Counted from the stretch's first letter, positions 1 through 5,895 are shown. The stretch is DNA of 6,694 nucleotides from Dehalococcoidia bacterium (GCA_030740315.1 JASLXN010000085.1:1-6694), one strand, 5' to 3'. Translations and numbers: made by a program. The notes: generated by a model from the letters alone, not told the origin.

Positions 1-2
1 AG

Positions 3-1271
3 GCCAGCCGGGACTGTCTGCTCGGGGTGGAGCGTTCTGGCGTGGACGGGCTGTTTCTGGCCACAACCACCGCCCCTTTTGCCGAGAAAATGGCCTCCAC
101 TTTAGCCGCCACCGCATTGGATCTGCCTAGGTCAGGCCGCACCCTCGACTTCACTAACTCCTTGAGGGCTGGGACGGGGGCACTGCTGGCCGCTGCCGAT
201 GCCGTCAAGGCCGGTTCCTTGGGGTCCGTTTTGGTGGCGGCAGCTGATAGCCGTATGGCCCCTACCCAGGGGGAGTTGGAGCAGTTCCTGGGCGATGGCG
301 GAGCCACTATACTGGTGGGCGACGGTGAGGTGATAGCCACTATTGAGGACAGCTACTCCGTGTCCCATGAACTAACCGATGTGTGGCGCATAGCCGGTGA
401 TGAGTTTCTGCATACCTGGGAGGACCGTTTTGCCTTGGACGAGGGCTACAACAAAATCATATCTGAGGCCGTTGCCATCATGCTGGACCGGCATAACCTG
501 AACCCATCACAGGTGAACCGCGTCGCCTTCTACGGGCCTAATAGGAGGCGGCACCAGGAACTGGGCCGGCGGATGGGATTTGCCTCGGAGCAGCTGCAGG
601 ACTCTCTGCTATCACAGGTGGGTAATACGGGTGCCGCACTGCCACTGATGATGCTGGTCGCTGCCCTTGAGGAGTCTCGGCCCGGGGACACCCTGCTATT
701 GGCGGGTTATGGCAACGGGTGCGATGTTCTGCTGCTGCGAGTAACCGATAACATCAGTAAGATGGCGCAGCGGCGGGGCATCCGGGGTTATCTGGCATCT
801 CGGAAGCCCATTCCCAGCTACCAGAAGTACCTGTTGTGGAGGGGGCTGGTGCCCGTCGTCCCGGCATCCCGCCCAGACCGTGATGCTACATCAGCGACGG
901 CAGTGTGGCGGGAGCAGCAGCAGAATCTTGCCCTGTACGGCTCTAGGTGCAAGCACTGCGGTGCTCAGCAGTTTCCCATCCAGCGCATCTGTGTTAAATG
1001 TCGTACAAAGGACGAATACGAAAAAGTCCGTCTAGTGGACAAAAAAGTGAATATCTTTACCTTCACTCAAGATAACCTGGCGGCAGCGGTGGATAGCCCT
1101 GTCATCGTCTCTGTAGTAGAGTTCGAGGGAGGGGGTAGGTCCGCCTTTGATATGACCGACCGTGACCCGGAGGAGGTTCAAGTAGGCATGCCGGTGGAGT
1201 TCACTTTCCGCAAACTCTATACAGAACGTGGCATACACAATTACTTCTGGAAGACCAGGCCGGTTCGGTAG
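3..1271 (+). CDS. HMG-CoA-synthase-like protein fused to a C-terminal DUF35 (zinc ribbon/OB-fold) domain; 5' end outside the window
   Basis: The reading frame is open from base 3, and the residues before the first possible start (GTG at 27) already read like the family, so the true start lies upstream. Numbering here counts that GTG as residue 1. Residues 1-245 are an HMG-CoA-synthase/thiolase-fold domain: ATTTAPFAEK (12-21), SLRAGT (45-50), WEDRF (131-135), QVGNTGAA (197-204) and a glycine-rich GYGNGCD (227-233). Residues 250-414 are a DUF35 domain with a zinc ribbon, Cys308-x2-Cys311-x10-Cys322-x2-Cys325, then an OB-fold. In archaea, separate HMG-CoA synthase and DUF35 proteins form a complex with a thiolase; here the two are one chain and a thiolase gene follows 70 bases later. 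Aligned by eye, the catalytic Cys is Leu46 (TTG at 162-164), the Glu is Thr14 and the His is Tyr169, so true HMG-CoA synthase activity is doubtful. The fold assignment is firm; the reaction is unknown. Confidence 0.87.
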   Translation, partial: ASRDCLLGVERSGVDGLFLATTTAPFAEKMASTLAATALDLPRSGRTLDFTNSLRAGTGALLAAADAVKAGSLGSVLVAAADSRMAPTQGELEQFLGDGGATILVGDGEVIATIEDSYSVSHELTDVWRIAGDEFLHTWEDRFALDEGYNKIISEAVAIMLDRHNLNPSQVNRVAFYGPNRRRHQELGRRMGFASEQLQDSLLSQVGNTGAALPLMMLVAALEESRPGDTLLLAGYGNGCDVLLLRVTDNISKMAQRRGIRGYLASRKPIPSYQKYLLWRGLVPVVPASRPDRDATSATAVWREQQQNLALYGSRCKHCGAQQFPIQRICVKCRTKDEYEKVRLVDKKVNIFTFTQDNLAAAVDSPVIVSVVEFEGGGRSAFDMTDRDPEEVQVGMPVEFTFRKLYTERGIHNYFWKTRPVR

Positions 1272-1341
1272 GGCGAAGGAGACCTCTCAGCAAGACCGGG
1301 TCTGTTCTGTAATGTAAGATAGGTTAGGTAAGGAGGGAGCC

Positions 1342-2526
1342 ATGGCGGAAAGCGTTAAGGACAAGGTTGCCATTGTGGGGATGGGTTGCACCAAATTCGG
1401 CGAGCACTGGGACAAGAGCGCTGATGACTTGATTGTGGATGCCGCCTATGAAGCCTTTGCTGATGCCGGCATAGGCCCTGAAGATGTCCAGGCGGCCTGG
1501 GTGGGCACCATGTTTAGTGGTGCCACCGGAATGACCATCTCTAAACCCCTCAAACTCCAGTACATACCTATCACCCGGACTGAAAACGGCTGTGCTACCG
1601 GCTCTGAAGCCGTGAGGAACGCCGCCTATGCGGTGGCGGCTGGCGTGTACGATGTTGTCTTGGCTTTGGGATATGAGAAACTCAAGGACACGGGCTACAG
1701 CGGCCTGGCCATCCCTTCCGGGGGCGGTCTCACTGATACCGCTGCGGGGGTCCAGCCCACCACTACCGCTCCCGGCATGTTTGCCGTTATGGCCACCCGT
1801 TACTTTGCCCGCTACGGCCTGTCCCCTGAGGAGGGCAAGAAGATGCTGGGGATGATTTCCATCAAGAGCCACCACAACGGTACTCTTAACCCCAAGGCCC
1901 ATTACCAGCGGGAGATAAACTTGGAGCAGGTGATGAATGCACCCATTATCGCTTGGCCGTTGGGCCTTTTTGACTGCTGTGGTGTGAGCGATGGGGCGGC
2001 GGCGGCTATCCTGTGCCGGGCGGACTTGGCCCATAGCTTCCGCCCTGACCCCATACGCATAAAGGCGCTCCAGATTTGCGTGGGGGGCGAGAACCGCTTC
2101 AGGGACGACTATGACTATACCCATGTTGAGGAGATATATCGCTCCGGTATGGGTGCCTATCAGGAGGCAGGGATTACCAACCCCCGCGAGGAAATCAGCA
2201 TGGCCGAGGTGCACGACTGTTTCTCCATCACCGAGGCCATATTCATGGAGGACCTGCAGTTCAGCCCCCGTGGCCGAGTGAAGGACGATATAGACTCCGG
2301 TTTATTCACTCTGGAGGGCGGCCTACCGGTCCAGCCAGATGGTGGACTGAAGTGCTTTGGACACCCCATCGGTGCTAGCGGCGTGAGGATGCTCTATGAG
2401 ATGTACCTGCAACTCCAGGGCCGTGCGGGGCAACGCCAGCTACGGGATCCCCAGTTAGGGCTTACCAGCAACCTGGGAGGTGAACCACCCGGCTGTGCTA
2501 TCAGCACTATTATTGTGGGGCGTTAG
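1342..2526 (+). CDS. SCP2-type thiolase (acetyl-CoA acetyltransferase-like)
   Basis: This 394-residue cytoplasmic enzyme belongs to the SCP2/archaeal-type thiolases, which form or cleave a 3-ketoacyl-CoA by Claisen chemistry. Active-site features are visible: the nucleophile Cys84 in ENGCATG (TGT at 1591), His291 in the EVHDCF motif, and His341 in GHPIGASG, followed by the NLGGEPP loop (377-383). The length matches the family. The ATG at 1342 follows AGGAGGG (1331-1337) by four bases. It lies 70 bases after the HMG-CoA-synthase-like/DUF35 fusion and is probably co-transcribed with it. In the archaeal mevalonate pathway, a DUF35 protein holds thiolase and synthase together so acetoacetyl-CoA passes between them, so a physical partnership with the upstream protein is a reasonable inference. 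Because that partner lacks synthase residues, the substrate could instead be a longer or branched acyl-CoA. The class is confident; the substrate is not known. Confidence 0.93.
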   Translation: MAESVKDKVAIVGMGCTKFGEHWDKSADDLIVDAAYEAFADAGIGPEDVQAAWVGTMFSGATGMTISKPLKLQYIPITRTENGCATGSEAVRNAAYAVAAGVYDVVLALGYEKLKDTGYSGLAIPSGGGLTDTAAGVQPTTTAPGMFAVMATRYFARYGLSPEEGKKMLGMISIKSHHNGTLNPKAHYQREINLEQVMNAPIIAWPLGLFDCCGVSDGAAAAILCRADLAHSFRPDPIRIKALQICVGGENRFRDDYDYTHVEEIYRSGMGAYQEAGITNPREEISMAEVHDCFSITEAIFMEDLQFSPRGRVKDDIDSGLFTLEGGLPVQPDGGLKCFGHPIGASGVRMLYEMYLQLQGRAGQRQLRDPQLGLTSNLGGEPPGCAISTIIVGR

Positions 2527-2668
2527 GTGGCATCACAGAAGCTTAATAGAATGGGGCGCTGTTTGCCGGTATGTGGAATCTGACACAGATGTGCCGGGTA
2601 CCATTTCGGTGTTGGGTAGTGGTGGTGTGCGTGAACGGTCTTGTATAAGCGTCCCGGGGACACCGGGG

Positions 2669-2697
2669 TTGCACCTGGATTTACCCCATGCTAAAAT
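2669..2697 (+). promoter_or_regulatory. Probable sigma-70-type extended -10 promoter of the rsmD-coaD-ferredoxin operon
   Basis: TTGCAC (2669-2674) and TAAAAT (2692-2697) are separated by exactly 17 bases, and a TG dinucleotide sits one base before the -10 (TGcTAAAAT, 2689-2697), giving an extended -10. The -10 matches the consensus at 5 of 6 positions; the -35 matches only at its first three. A start of transcription near 2703-2705 would leave about 24 bases before the ATG at 2728, but fewer than 10 before the ATG at 2713. It is the best promoter-like sequence in the 186-base gap before the operon. Confidence 0.42.
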
Positions 2698-2727
2698 ATC
2701 CGAGTTTGTGATATGCCTGTAAGCACT

Positions 2728-3270
2728 ATGAAGGTAATATCTGGCACCGCTAAAGGGCTGCGGCTGAAGGCGCCCCGCTCTGCCCGTCCCACCACATCTC
2801 TAGTGCGTGGGGCCGTATTCAGTATGCTGGGCAGTGTGGAGGGGTGCCGTGTGCTGGACCTGTATGCCGGCTCTGGCGCATTGGGCGTTGAGGCACTTAG
2901 CCGTGGGGCGGAGCATGCTGATTTTGTAGACCAGGATGCCGGTAGCTGTGCCGCCATCCGTCACAATTTACAGTATTCCGGCTTGGAAGGACAGTCCGTA
3001 GTGCGGTGCACGCCGGCAGACCGGGCGCTGCGGTCTCTGGAGGCTGAGTACGATCTGGTCTTTGTAGATCCTCCCTATGCTGCTCCCGGCCTTGAGGAGT
3101 TGCTGGGCCAGATGGCCGCCTCGCCTCTGCTGGCCCCCAGGGCGGTTGTTGTGGCATTTCACTCCACGCGCTCGTCATTACCCTCCCGGTATGATGGGCT
3201 TGGTTTGCTGAAGGAACGCCGGCATGGCGATACCACCGTGTCAATTTACCGTAAGGGGGAGACCCGTTGA
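2728..3270 (+). CDS. rsmD: 16S rRNA (guanine(966)-N2)-methyltransferase RsmD
   Basis: RsmD uses S-adenosylmethionine to methylate N2 of G966 of 16S rRNA in the assembling small subunit. Signatures, numbered from the ATG at 2728: the N-terminal MKVISGTAKG, the RPTT..VRGAVFSML segment (about 20-34), the AdoMet-binding LDLYAGSGALG (43-53), the catalytic DPPY (114-117), and a C-terminal HGDTTVSIYR. Length is about 180 residues, normal for the family. Two in-frame ATGs are possible, 2713 and 2728; neither has a good Shine-Dalgarno sequence. I chose 2728 because family members usually begin directly with this M-[KR]-[VI]-I-[SA]-G strand and because the predicted promoter would leave almost no leader for 2713. 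It is the first gene of a compact operon; its stop codon overlaps the coaD start. Confidence 0.96.
   Translation: MKVISGTAKGLRLKAPRSARPTTSLVRGAVFSMLGSVEGCRVLDLYAGSGALGVEALSRGAEHADFVDQDAGSCAAIRHNLQYSGLEGQSVVRCTPADRALRSLEAEYDLVFVDPPYAAPGLEELLGQMAASPLLAPRAVVVAFHSTRSSLPSRYDGLGLLKERRHGDTTVSIYRKGETR
3253..3261 (+). promoter_or_regulatory. Ribosome binding site supporting the TTG start of coaD
   Basis: The purine run AAGGGGGAG lies within the last codons of rsmD, about six bases before the TTG at 3267. No ATG or GTG sits where the conserved coaD N-terminus must begin, so this site together with homology fixes the TTG as the start. The TTGA arrangement (start of coaD and stop of rsmD sharing bases 3267-3270) suggests translational coupling. 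Confidence 0.65.
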
Positions 3271-3776
3271 CTGTTGCCGTCTATCCTGGCAGCTTTGACC
3301 CTGTAACCTTGGGGCACTTGGACATAGCCCGCAGGGCCGCATCTCTCTTTGAGAGTGTTATTGTGGCCGTATATGATTTGCCGCCTAAGAACCTTATGTT
3401 CAACACCGAGGAGCGCGTGGCCCTTTTTCAGGATGCGGCCTCATCCATACCCAATGTGGAGGTGGTGAGCTTCCACGGGTTGGTTGTGGAGTTCGCTCGG
3501 AAGGTGGGTGCCAGGGCTATTGTACGTGGGCTGAGGATGGGTTCCGATTTTGAGCGTGAGTTCGAGATGGCCCTAATGAACCGGAACATGGCCCCCGAGG
3601 TAGAGGTAGTGTCCCTTATGACCCGTATTGAGTACCAGTTCCTGAGCTCCAGCTTGCTTAAGGAGGTGGCCCGTTTGCGGGGCTACTATACCAATCTGGT
3701 GCCTGAAAATGTTTTAGAGGCTCTTCAGGAAAAGTTACCTTTGCGGGAACAATATTTGGCCAGCCAAGGAGGTTAG
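3267..3776 (+). CDS. coaD: Phosphopantetheine adenylyltransferase (CoaD)
   Basis: CoaD transfers AMP from ATP to 4'-phosphopantetheine, giving dephospho-CoA, the penultimate step of coenzyme A synthesis in the cytoplasm. The 169-residue protein has the nucleotidyltransferase signature GSFDPVTLGH (8-17; the T/HxGH class motif), the RGLRMGSDFEREFEMA block (88-103) that lines the pantetheine and ATP sites, and the C-terminal SSSLLKEV (127-134), the equivalent of the ISSTxxR/SSSxVKE motif. Length and motif order are typical. Translation begins at TTG, 4 bases inside rsmD, as argued for the ribosome binding site. The rsmD-coaD pairing is widespread in bacteria. Nothing appears odd except the rare start codon, which could lower or couple expression to rsmD. 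Confidence 0.98.
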   Translation: MTVAVYPGSFDPVTLGHLDIARRAASLFESVIVAVYDLPPKNLMFNTEERVALFQDAASSIPNVEVVSFHGLVVEFARKVGARAIVRGLRMGSDFEREFEMALMNRNMAPEVEVVSLMTRIEYQFLSSSLLKEVARLRGYYTNLVPENVLEALQEKLPLREQYLASQGG

Positions 3777-3777
3777 C

Positions 3778-4047
3778 ATGGCTTATCAAATCACCAGTGA
3801 CTGTATTAACTGCGGCGCGTGTGAACCGGAGTGCCCTAATGTGGCCATCACCGAGGGCGACCCGGCCTATGTGATTGACCCGGACCAGTGCACCCAGTGC
3901 GTTGGGCACTATGATTCTTCGCGATGTGCCGAGGTGTGCCCTGTGGATGCCTGCATGCCTGACCACGCCCACGCGGAAAACAATGACCAGCTAATAGAGA
4001 AATTCAAAAAACTGAATCCGGGCAAAGAACCCAAGCTTTTCAATTAG
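3778..4047 (+). CDS. Dicluster [4Fe-4S] ferredoxin, YfhL/Alvin type
   Basis: An 89-residue soluble electron carrier with two [4Fe-4S] sites. Cluster motif one is Cys9-x2-Cys12-x2-Cys15-x3-Cys19-Pro. Motif two is Cys38-x2-Cys41, an eight-residue insert containing GHYDSSR, then Cys50-x3-Cys54-Pro. This insert and the charged C-terminal helix (about 68-80) mark the Allochromatium vinosum type, whose clusters have very negative and unequal potentials; YfhL of enterobacteria is a relative. Cys59 is an additional cysteine. The ATG at 3778 is one base after the coaD stop and follows AAGGAGG (3766-3772) by five bases, so the gene clearly belongs to the rsmD-coaD operon. Its partners are not shown; the iron-sulfur protein at 4724-5728 is a possible acceptor (inference only). 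Confidence 0.95.
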   Translation: MAYQITSDCINCGACEPECPNVAITEGDPAYVIDPDQCTQCVGHYDSSRCAEVCPVDACMPDHAHAENNDQLIEKFKKLNPGKEPKLFN

Positions 4048-4072
4048 CAAAAAGCCACATTGCGCCCTTCCG

Positions 4073-4100
4073 GTCACCTATGCCTTCGGACAGAGGGGAC
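4073..4100 (+). terminator. UUCG-tetraloop hairpin in the convergent gap, possible weak terminator
   Basis: Bases 4073-4084 and 4089-4100 can pair over 12 positions around a TTCG loop closed by C-G. Nine positions are Watson-Crick pairs, interrupted by three symmetric single mismatches (A.G, A.G and C.A). Only a short TTT follows on the + strand, and there is no T-run on the - strand, so an intrinsic terminator is not certain. Its place, between the end of the ferredoxin gene and the end of yggT, suits a structure ending one or both transcripts. Confidence 0.4.
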
Positions 4101-4117
4101 TTTGCTACACCTTTGAA

Positions 4118-4384
4118 CTATCCTGGCCTGTTCAGCAGGAAGGCCAGCAGCCCTTTCAACAGGAACTGTAGAAGCACGATGGCGGCGAAAGGGACAAGGT
4201 CCAGCATACCGGTTCGGGGGATGAAGCGGCGTACTGGAGCCAGGAAAGGCTCGGTGACCCGGGTGAGGAACACCGATATGGGGTTCTTGGGGGACACGGC
4301 GAACCAGGAGAGGATGGCCCGTGCGATTATGGCCCAGGTGAGCAGGTCTATCACCCGCGATAGCAAATTGAATAAATCTGTCAC
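4118..4384 (-). CDS. YggT family integral membrane protein
   Basis: An 88-residue membrane protein, about the size of a single YggT repeat. It has two hydrophobic segments, roughly residues 8-28 and 62-84, joined by a loop carrying the family motif: ILSWF (24-28), the NP pair at 34-35, TEPFLAPVRRFIP (44-56) and LDLVPF (61-66). YggT/YlmG proteins are linked in various bacteria to cell division, envelope or nucleoid organisation and osmotic tolerance, but the molecular role is unsettled. Translation starts at GTG (4384), with AAGGCGG nine bases upstream (4394-4400 on this strand). It is the only minus-strand gene here, convergent to the ferredoxin gene and divergent from the gene at 4724, and has a near-consensus promoter of its own. 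Confidence 0.93.
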   Translation of the reverse strand: MTDLFNLLSRVIDLLTWAIIARAILSWFAVSPKNPISVFLTRVTEPFLAPVRRFIPRTGMLDLVPFAAIVLLQFLLKGLLAFLLNRPG

Positions 4385-4426
4385 AGTCTATTGCCGCCTT
4401 TGTAATACAGATTTCAACTGAGCCAA

Positions 4427-4455
4427 ATTCTAAAGGTGTGGCTTGGCTTTGTCAA
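4427..4455 (-). promoter_or_regulatory. Near-consensus sigma-70-type promoter of yggT
   Basis: Read on the minus strand, a perfect -35 TTGACA (4455-4450) is followed by exactly 17 bases and a -10 TAGAAT (4432-4427, 5 of 6 matches). Transcription would begin near 4420, leaving about 36 bases before the GTG start at 4384, with the AAGGCGG ribosome binding site inside that leader. This is the best promoter match in the window and suggests constitutive transcription by the housekeeping sigma factor. Confidence 0.62.
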
Positions 4456-4723
4456 TGATTGGAAGGCGTTCACCCTTTTCAGCTAGTTTCGCTGAAGCTG
4501 AATTTCCCTTCATGAGACGACAGAAGGCTGTAGATGGGCGTATGTACACATCGGTGATACAATATATTGCCGTCCCCTGTAAATTGCAGTAGTGTATTGG
4601 TGGCTTATTAAGAACAAAGACCTCCCTGAGCATGCTGGGTAATAGCGGCTTTGGTGACTGTGTGGGCAACTTCAACAGGATTCGGTGTCAGTGGGTGTTT
4701 CTGCGGAATGATGGAGGCGTGAT
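4433..4723. other. Gene-free intergenic spacer upstream of the 4724 gene
   Basis: About 290 bases with no credible gene, visibly more AT-rich than the flanking coding sequence. Open frames exist on the minus strand (the longest about 80 codons, 4430-4675, from a TTG with no ribosome binding site) but show no recognisable motif. Visible items: the yggT -35 box at the left edge; TTCAGC (4478-4483) with two tandem GCTGAA copies (4491-4502) able to form alternative six-base stems; an extended -10-like TGaTACAAT (4555-4563); and GGAGG (4713-4717), the ribosome binding site of the next gene. I see no tRNA, known riboswitch core or mobile element end. Confidence 0.5.
4555..4563 (+). promoter_or_regulatory. 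Possible extended -10 promoter element for the 4724 gene
   Basis: TGaTACAAT matches the extended -10 pattern, with five of six -10 positions. The -35 position 17 bases upstream (4535-4540) does not resemble TTGACA. It would give a leader of about 150 bases before the ATG at 4724. Weak, offered only as the best candidate on the + strand of this spacer. Confidence 0.25.
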
Positions 4724-5728
4724 ATGGAAGGCTTAAAGGAAGAAATAGCGGCTATCGCAATGCGGATGGGCATAGACAAAGTGGGATTTGCCTCTAAAGA
4801 GAGCTTGAGGGATGCCCCGCCATCCGGTGATATGGGGCACATACTGGGCAGCGCCAGGTCCGCCGTGTCACTGGCGGTAGCCTTGGACAAGACCGCAATA
4901 CGGGCCTTTTTGAGTAAAGAGGACCAGCAGGCCCATGTCGAAGACCACAGGCAGTCCTATATCAGATTGAGAAAGGCAGAGGAGGCTATCCAAAAGCTGC
5001 TGGTGGACAAGGGTTATCAGGCGGTGGGCCACTACCCCAACTTTGACTACAGAAAAGACCAGCCGTTTTTAACATTAGCCCCTTTCTTGTCCCATAGATA
5101 TGTCGCTGTAGCTGCGGGCATCGGCTGGCTTGGTTGGAGTGGGAACCTCATCACACCAGAGTACGGGGCGACAGTGTCCTTATCGTCTGTAGTAACCTCC
5201 GCCGAGCTAGAGCCGGATGCACTGGCCGAGGGGGACATATGTGAAAACTGCCGTCTGTGTGCCGCCACATGCCCTAGCCATTTCATATCCCAAAAGGATG
5301 GAATAATAGTTAACATAGCAGGTCGCGCATATGCGCATAACAAGAAGGCTCACAACTTGCGCTGTCTTGCAACCTGTGGTGGGGCGAACGGAATGGGAAG
5401 CCCCGAAGCCAAATGGTCAACCTGGTCATACAAGGTGCTCGATCTCCCGGCACCGGAGGGTGGGGATGAGGCGTTTGTACAAAGCGTTGTTGAGCAGAGT
5501 AAGGATCCGGCTAACCGCTTGCTCAGGGCAACACTTAACGCGGAAAGGGTAGAAATGCGTGGCTGGGAGGGGTTTGAGCGGTTTTGGAATACGGTGCCGC
5601 TCACCTGTGGAAGCTGTATGCTGATTTGCTGGCCGAATATGAAGGACAAGCAGGATAACTACAACTTGCTCACTACATCGGGCAGAGTTGTAAAGACCGA
5701 TAATGGGCTAAAGGTGATAAAAGGATAG
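4724..5728 (+). CDS. Cytoplasmic reductive-dehalogenase/QueG-like double [4Fe-4S] protein, probably cobalamin-dependent
   Basis: A 334-residue protein of the fold shared by epoxyqueuosine reductase QueG and reductive dehalogenases RdhA, in which two [4Fe-4S] clusters feed a cobalamin. Visible: AGIGWLGWSG (131-140) and LITPEYG (142-148), matching the core that shapes the cobalamin pocket; cluster motif one, Cys173-x2-Cys176-x2-Cys179-x3-Cys183-Pro; and motif two, Cys295-x2-Cys298-x3-Cys302 with Cys214 or Cys218 as the likely fourth ligand. There is no Tat twin-arginine signal or membrane segment and no rdhB-like anchor gene nearby, so it is not a classical respiratory dehalogenase. The DxGPxxE-type segment with the catalytic Asp of QueG, expected just before AGIGW, is absent (this stretch reads TLAPFLSHRYVAVA). 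The ATG at 4724 has GGAGG six bases upstream. Cobalamin binding is inferred from the fold; the substrate is unknown. Confidence 0.85.
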   Translation: MEGLKEEIAAIAMRMGIDKVGFASKESLRDAPPSGDMGHILGSARSAVSLAVALDKTAIRAFLSKEDQQAHVEDHRQSYIRLRKAEEAIQKLLVDKGYQAVGHYPNFDYRKDQPFLTLAPFLSHRYVAVAAGIGWLGWSGNLITPEYGATVSLSSVVTSAELEPDALAEGDICENCRLCAATCPSHFISQKDGIIVNIAGRAYAHNKKAHNLRCLATCGGANGMGSPEAKWSTWSYKVLDLPAPEGGDEAFVQSVVEQSKDPANRLLRATLNAERVEMRGWEGFERFWNTVPLTCGSCMLICWPNMKDKQDNYNLLTTSGRVVKTDNGLKVIKG

Positions 5729-5731
5729 CGG

Positions 5732-5779
5732 GCCGGGTTCAGAAAAGCTGCTCCAAGCTCTGAATCAGCTAATCCCGGC
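5732..5779 (+). other. Imperfect nested inverted repeat after the 4724-5728 gene
   Basis: GCCGGG (5732-5737) can pair with CCCGGC (5774-5779), TTCAG (5738-5742) with CTGAA (5760-5764), and AGCT (5746-5749) with AGCT (5756-5759), forming a bulged nested hairpin that starts four bases after the stop codon. It could help end transcription or protect the 3' end, but there is no T-run, and a nine-base bulge on the right side weakens it. Confidence 0.27.
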
Positions 5780-5842
5780 TGGACTCAGGCAGGAGAGAAT
5801 TTGCGCAAGATGGATTGGGATCCCATGCATCTGGCATTTCGC

Positions 5843-5871
5843 TTGGCGCAGCGGATGTGGTGGGGTAGGAT
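5843..5871 (+). promoter_or_regulatory. Possible promoter of the MaoC-like/MoaD-like operon
   Basis: TTGGCG (5843-5848) and TAGGAT (5866-5871) are spaced by 17 bases; each matches its consensus at four of six positions. Transcription would start about 18 bases before the ATG at 5896, just ahead of its ribosome binding site. The matches are modest, and the gene could equally be read from upstream. Confidence 0.3.
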
Positions 5872-5895
5872 ATAGCAAAACAGGCAGGAGGTACC

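Noticed and set aside
3..1271. Calling the first gene a functional HMG-CoA synthase
   Set aside because: The catalytic Cys, Glu and His positions are Leu, Thr and Tyr by eye alignment, so only the fold is claimed.
1324..2214. Long minus-strand open frame (296 codons) opposite the thiolase gene
   Set aside because: It is antisense to a gene with clear catalytic motifs, and its translation shows no recognisable family; typical of GC-rich DNA.
2653..2667. CCCGG-GGACA-CCGGG hairpin as terminator of the thiolase transcript
   Set aside because: Only five base pairs, no T-run, over 120 bases after the stop, and it abuts the -35 element of the rsmD promoter.
2480..2722. + strand 80-codon frame bridging the thiolase end and the rsmD start
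   Set aside because: It starts inside the thiolase gene, has no ribosome binding site or motif, and spans the predicted promoter.
4080..4421. + strand frame of 113 codons opposite yggT
   Set aside because: It is the shadow of yggT, which has the family motif, two membrane segments and a promoter; the + frame is Arg/Ser-rich with no motif.
4430..4675. Minus-strand 81-codon frame in the spacer before 4724
   Set aside because: TTG start without a ribosome binding site, no recognisable motif, and it overlaps the yggT promoter.
4724..5728. Calling this gene a respiratory reductive dehalogenase (rdhA) or epoxyqueuosine reductase (queG)
   Set aside because: No Tat signal or rdhB for the former; no DxGPxxE segment with the catalytic Asp for the latter.
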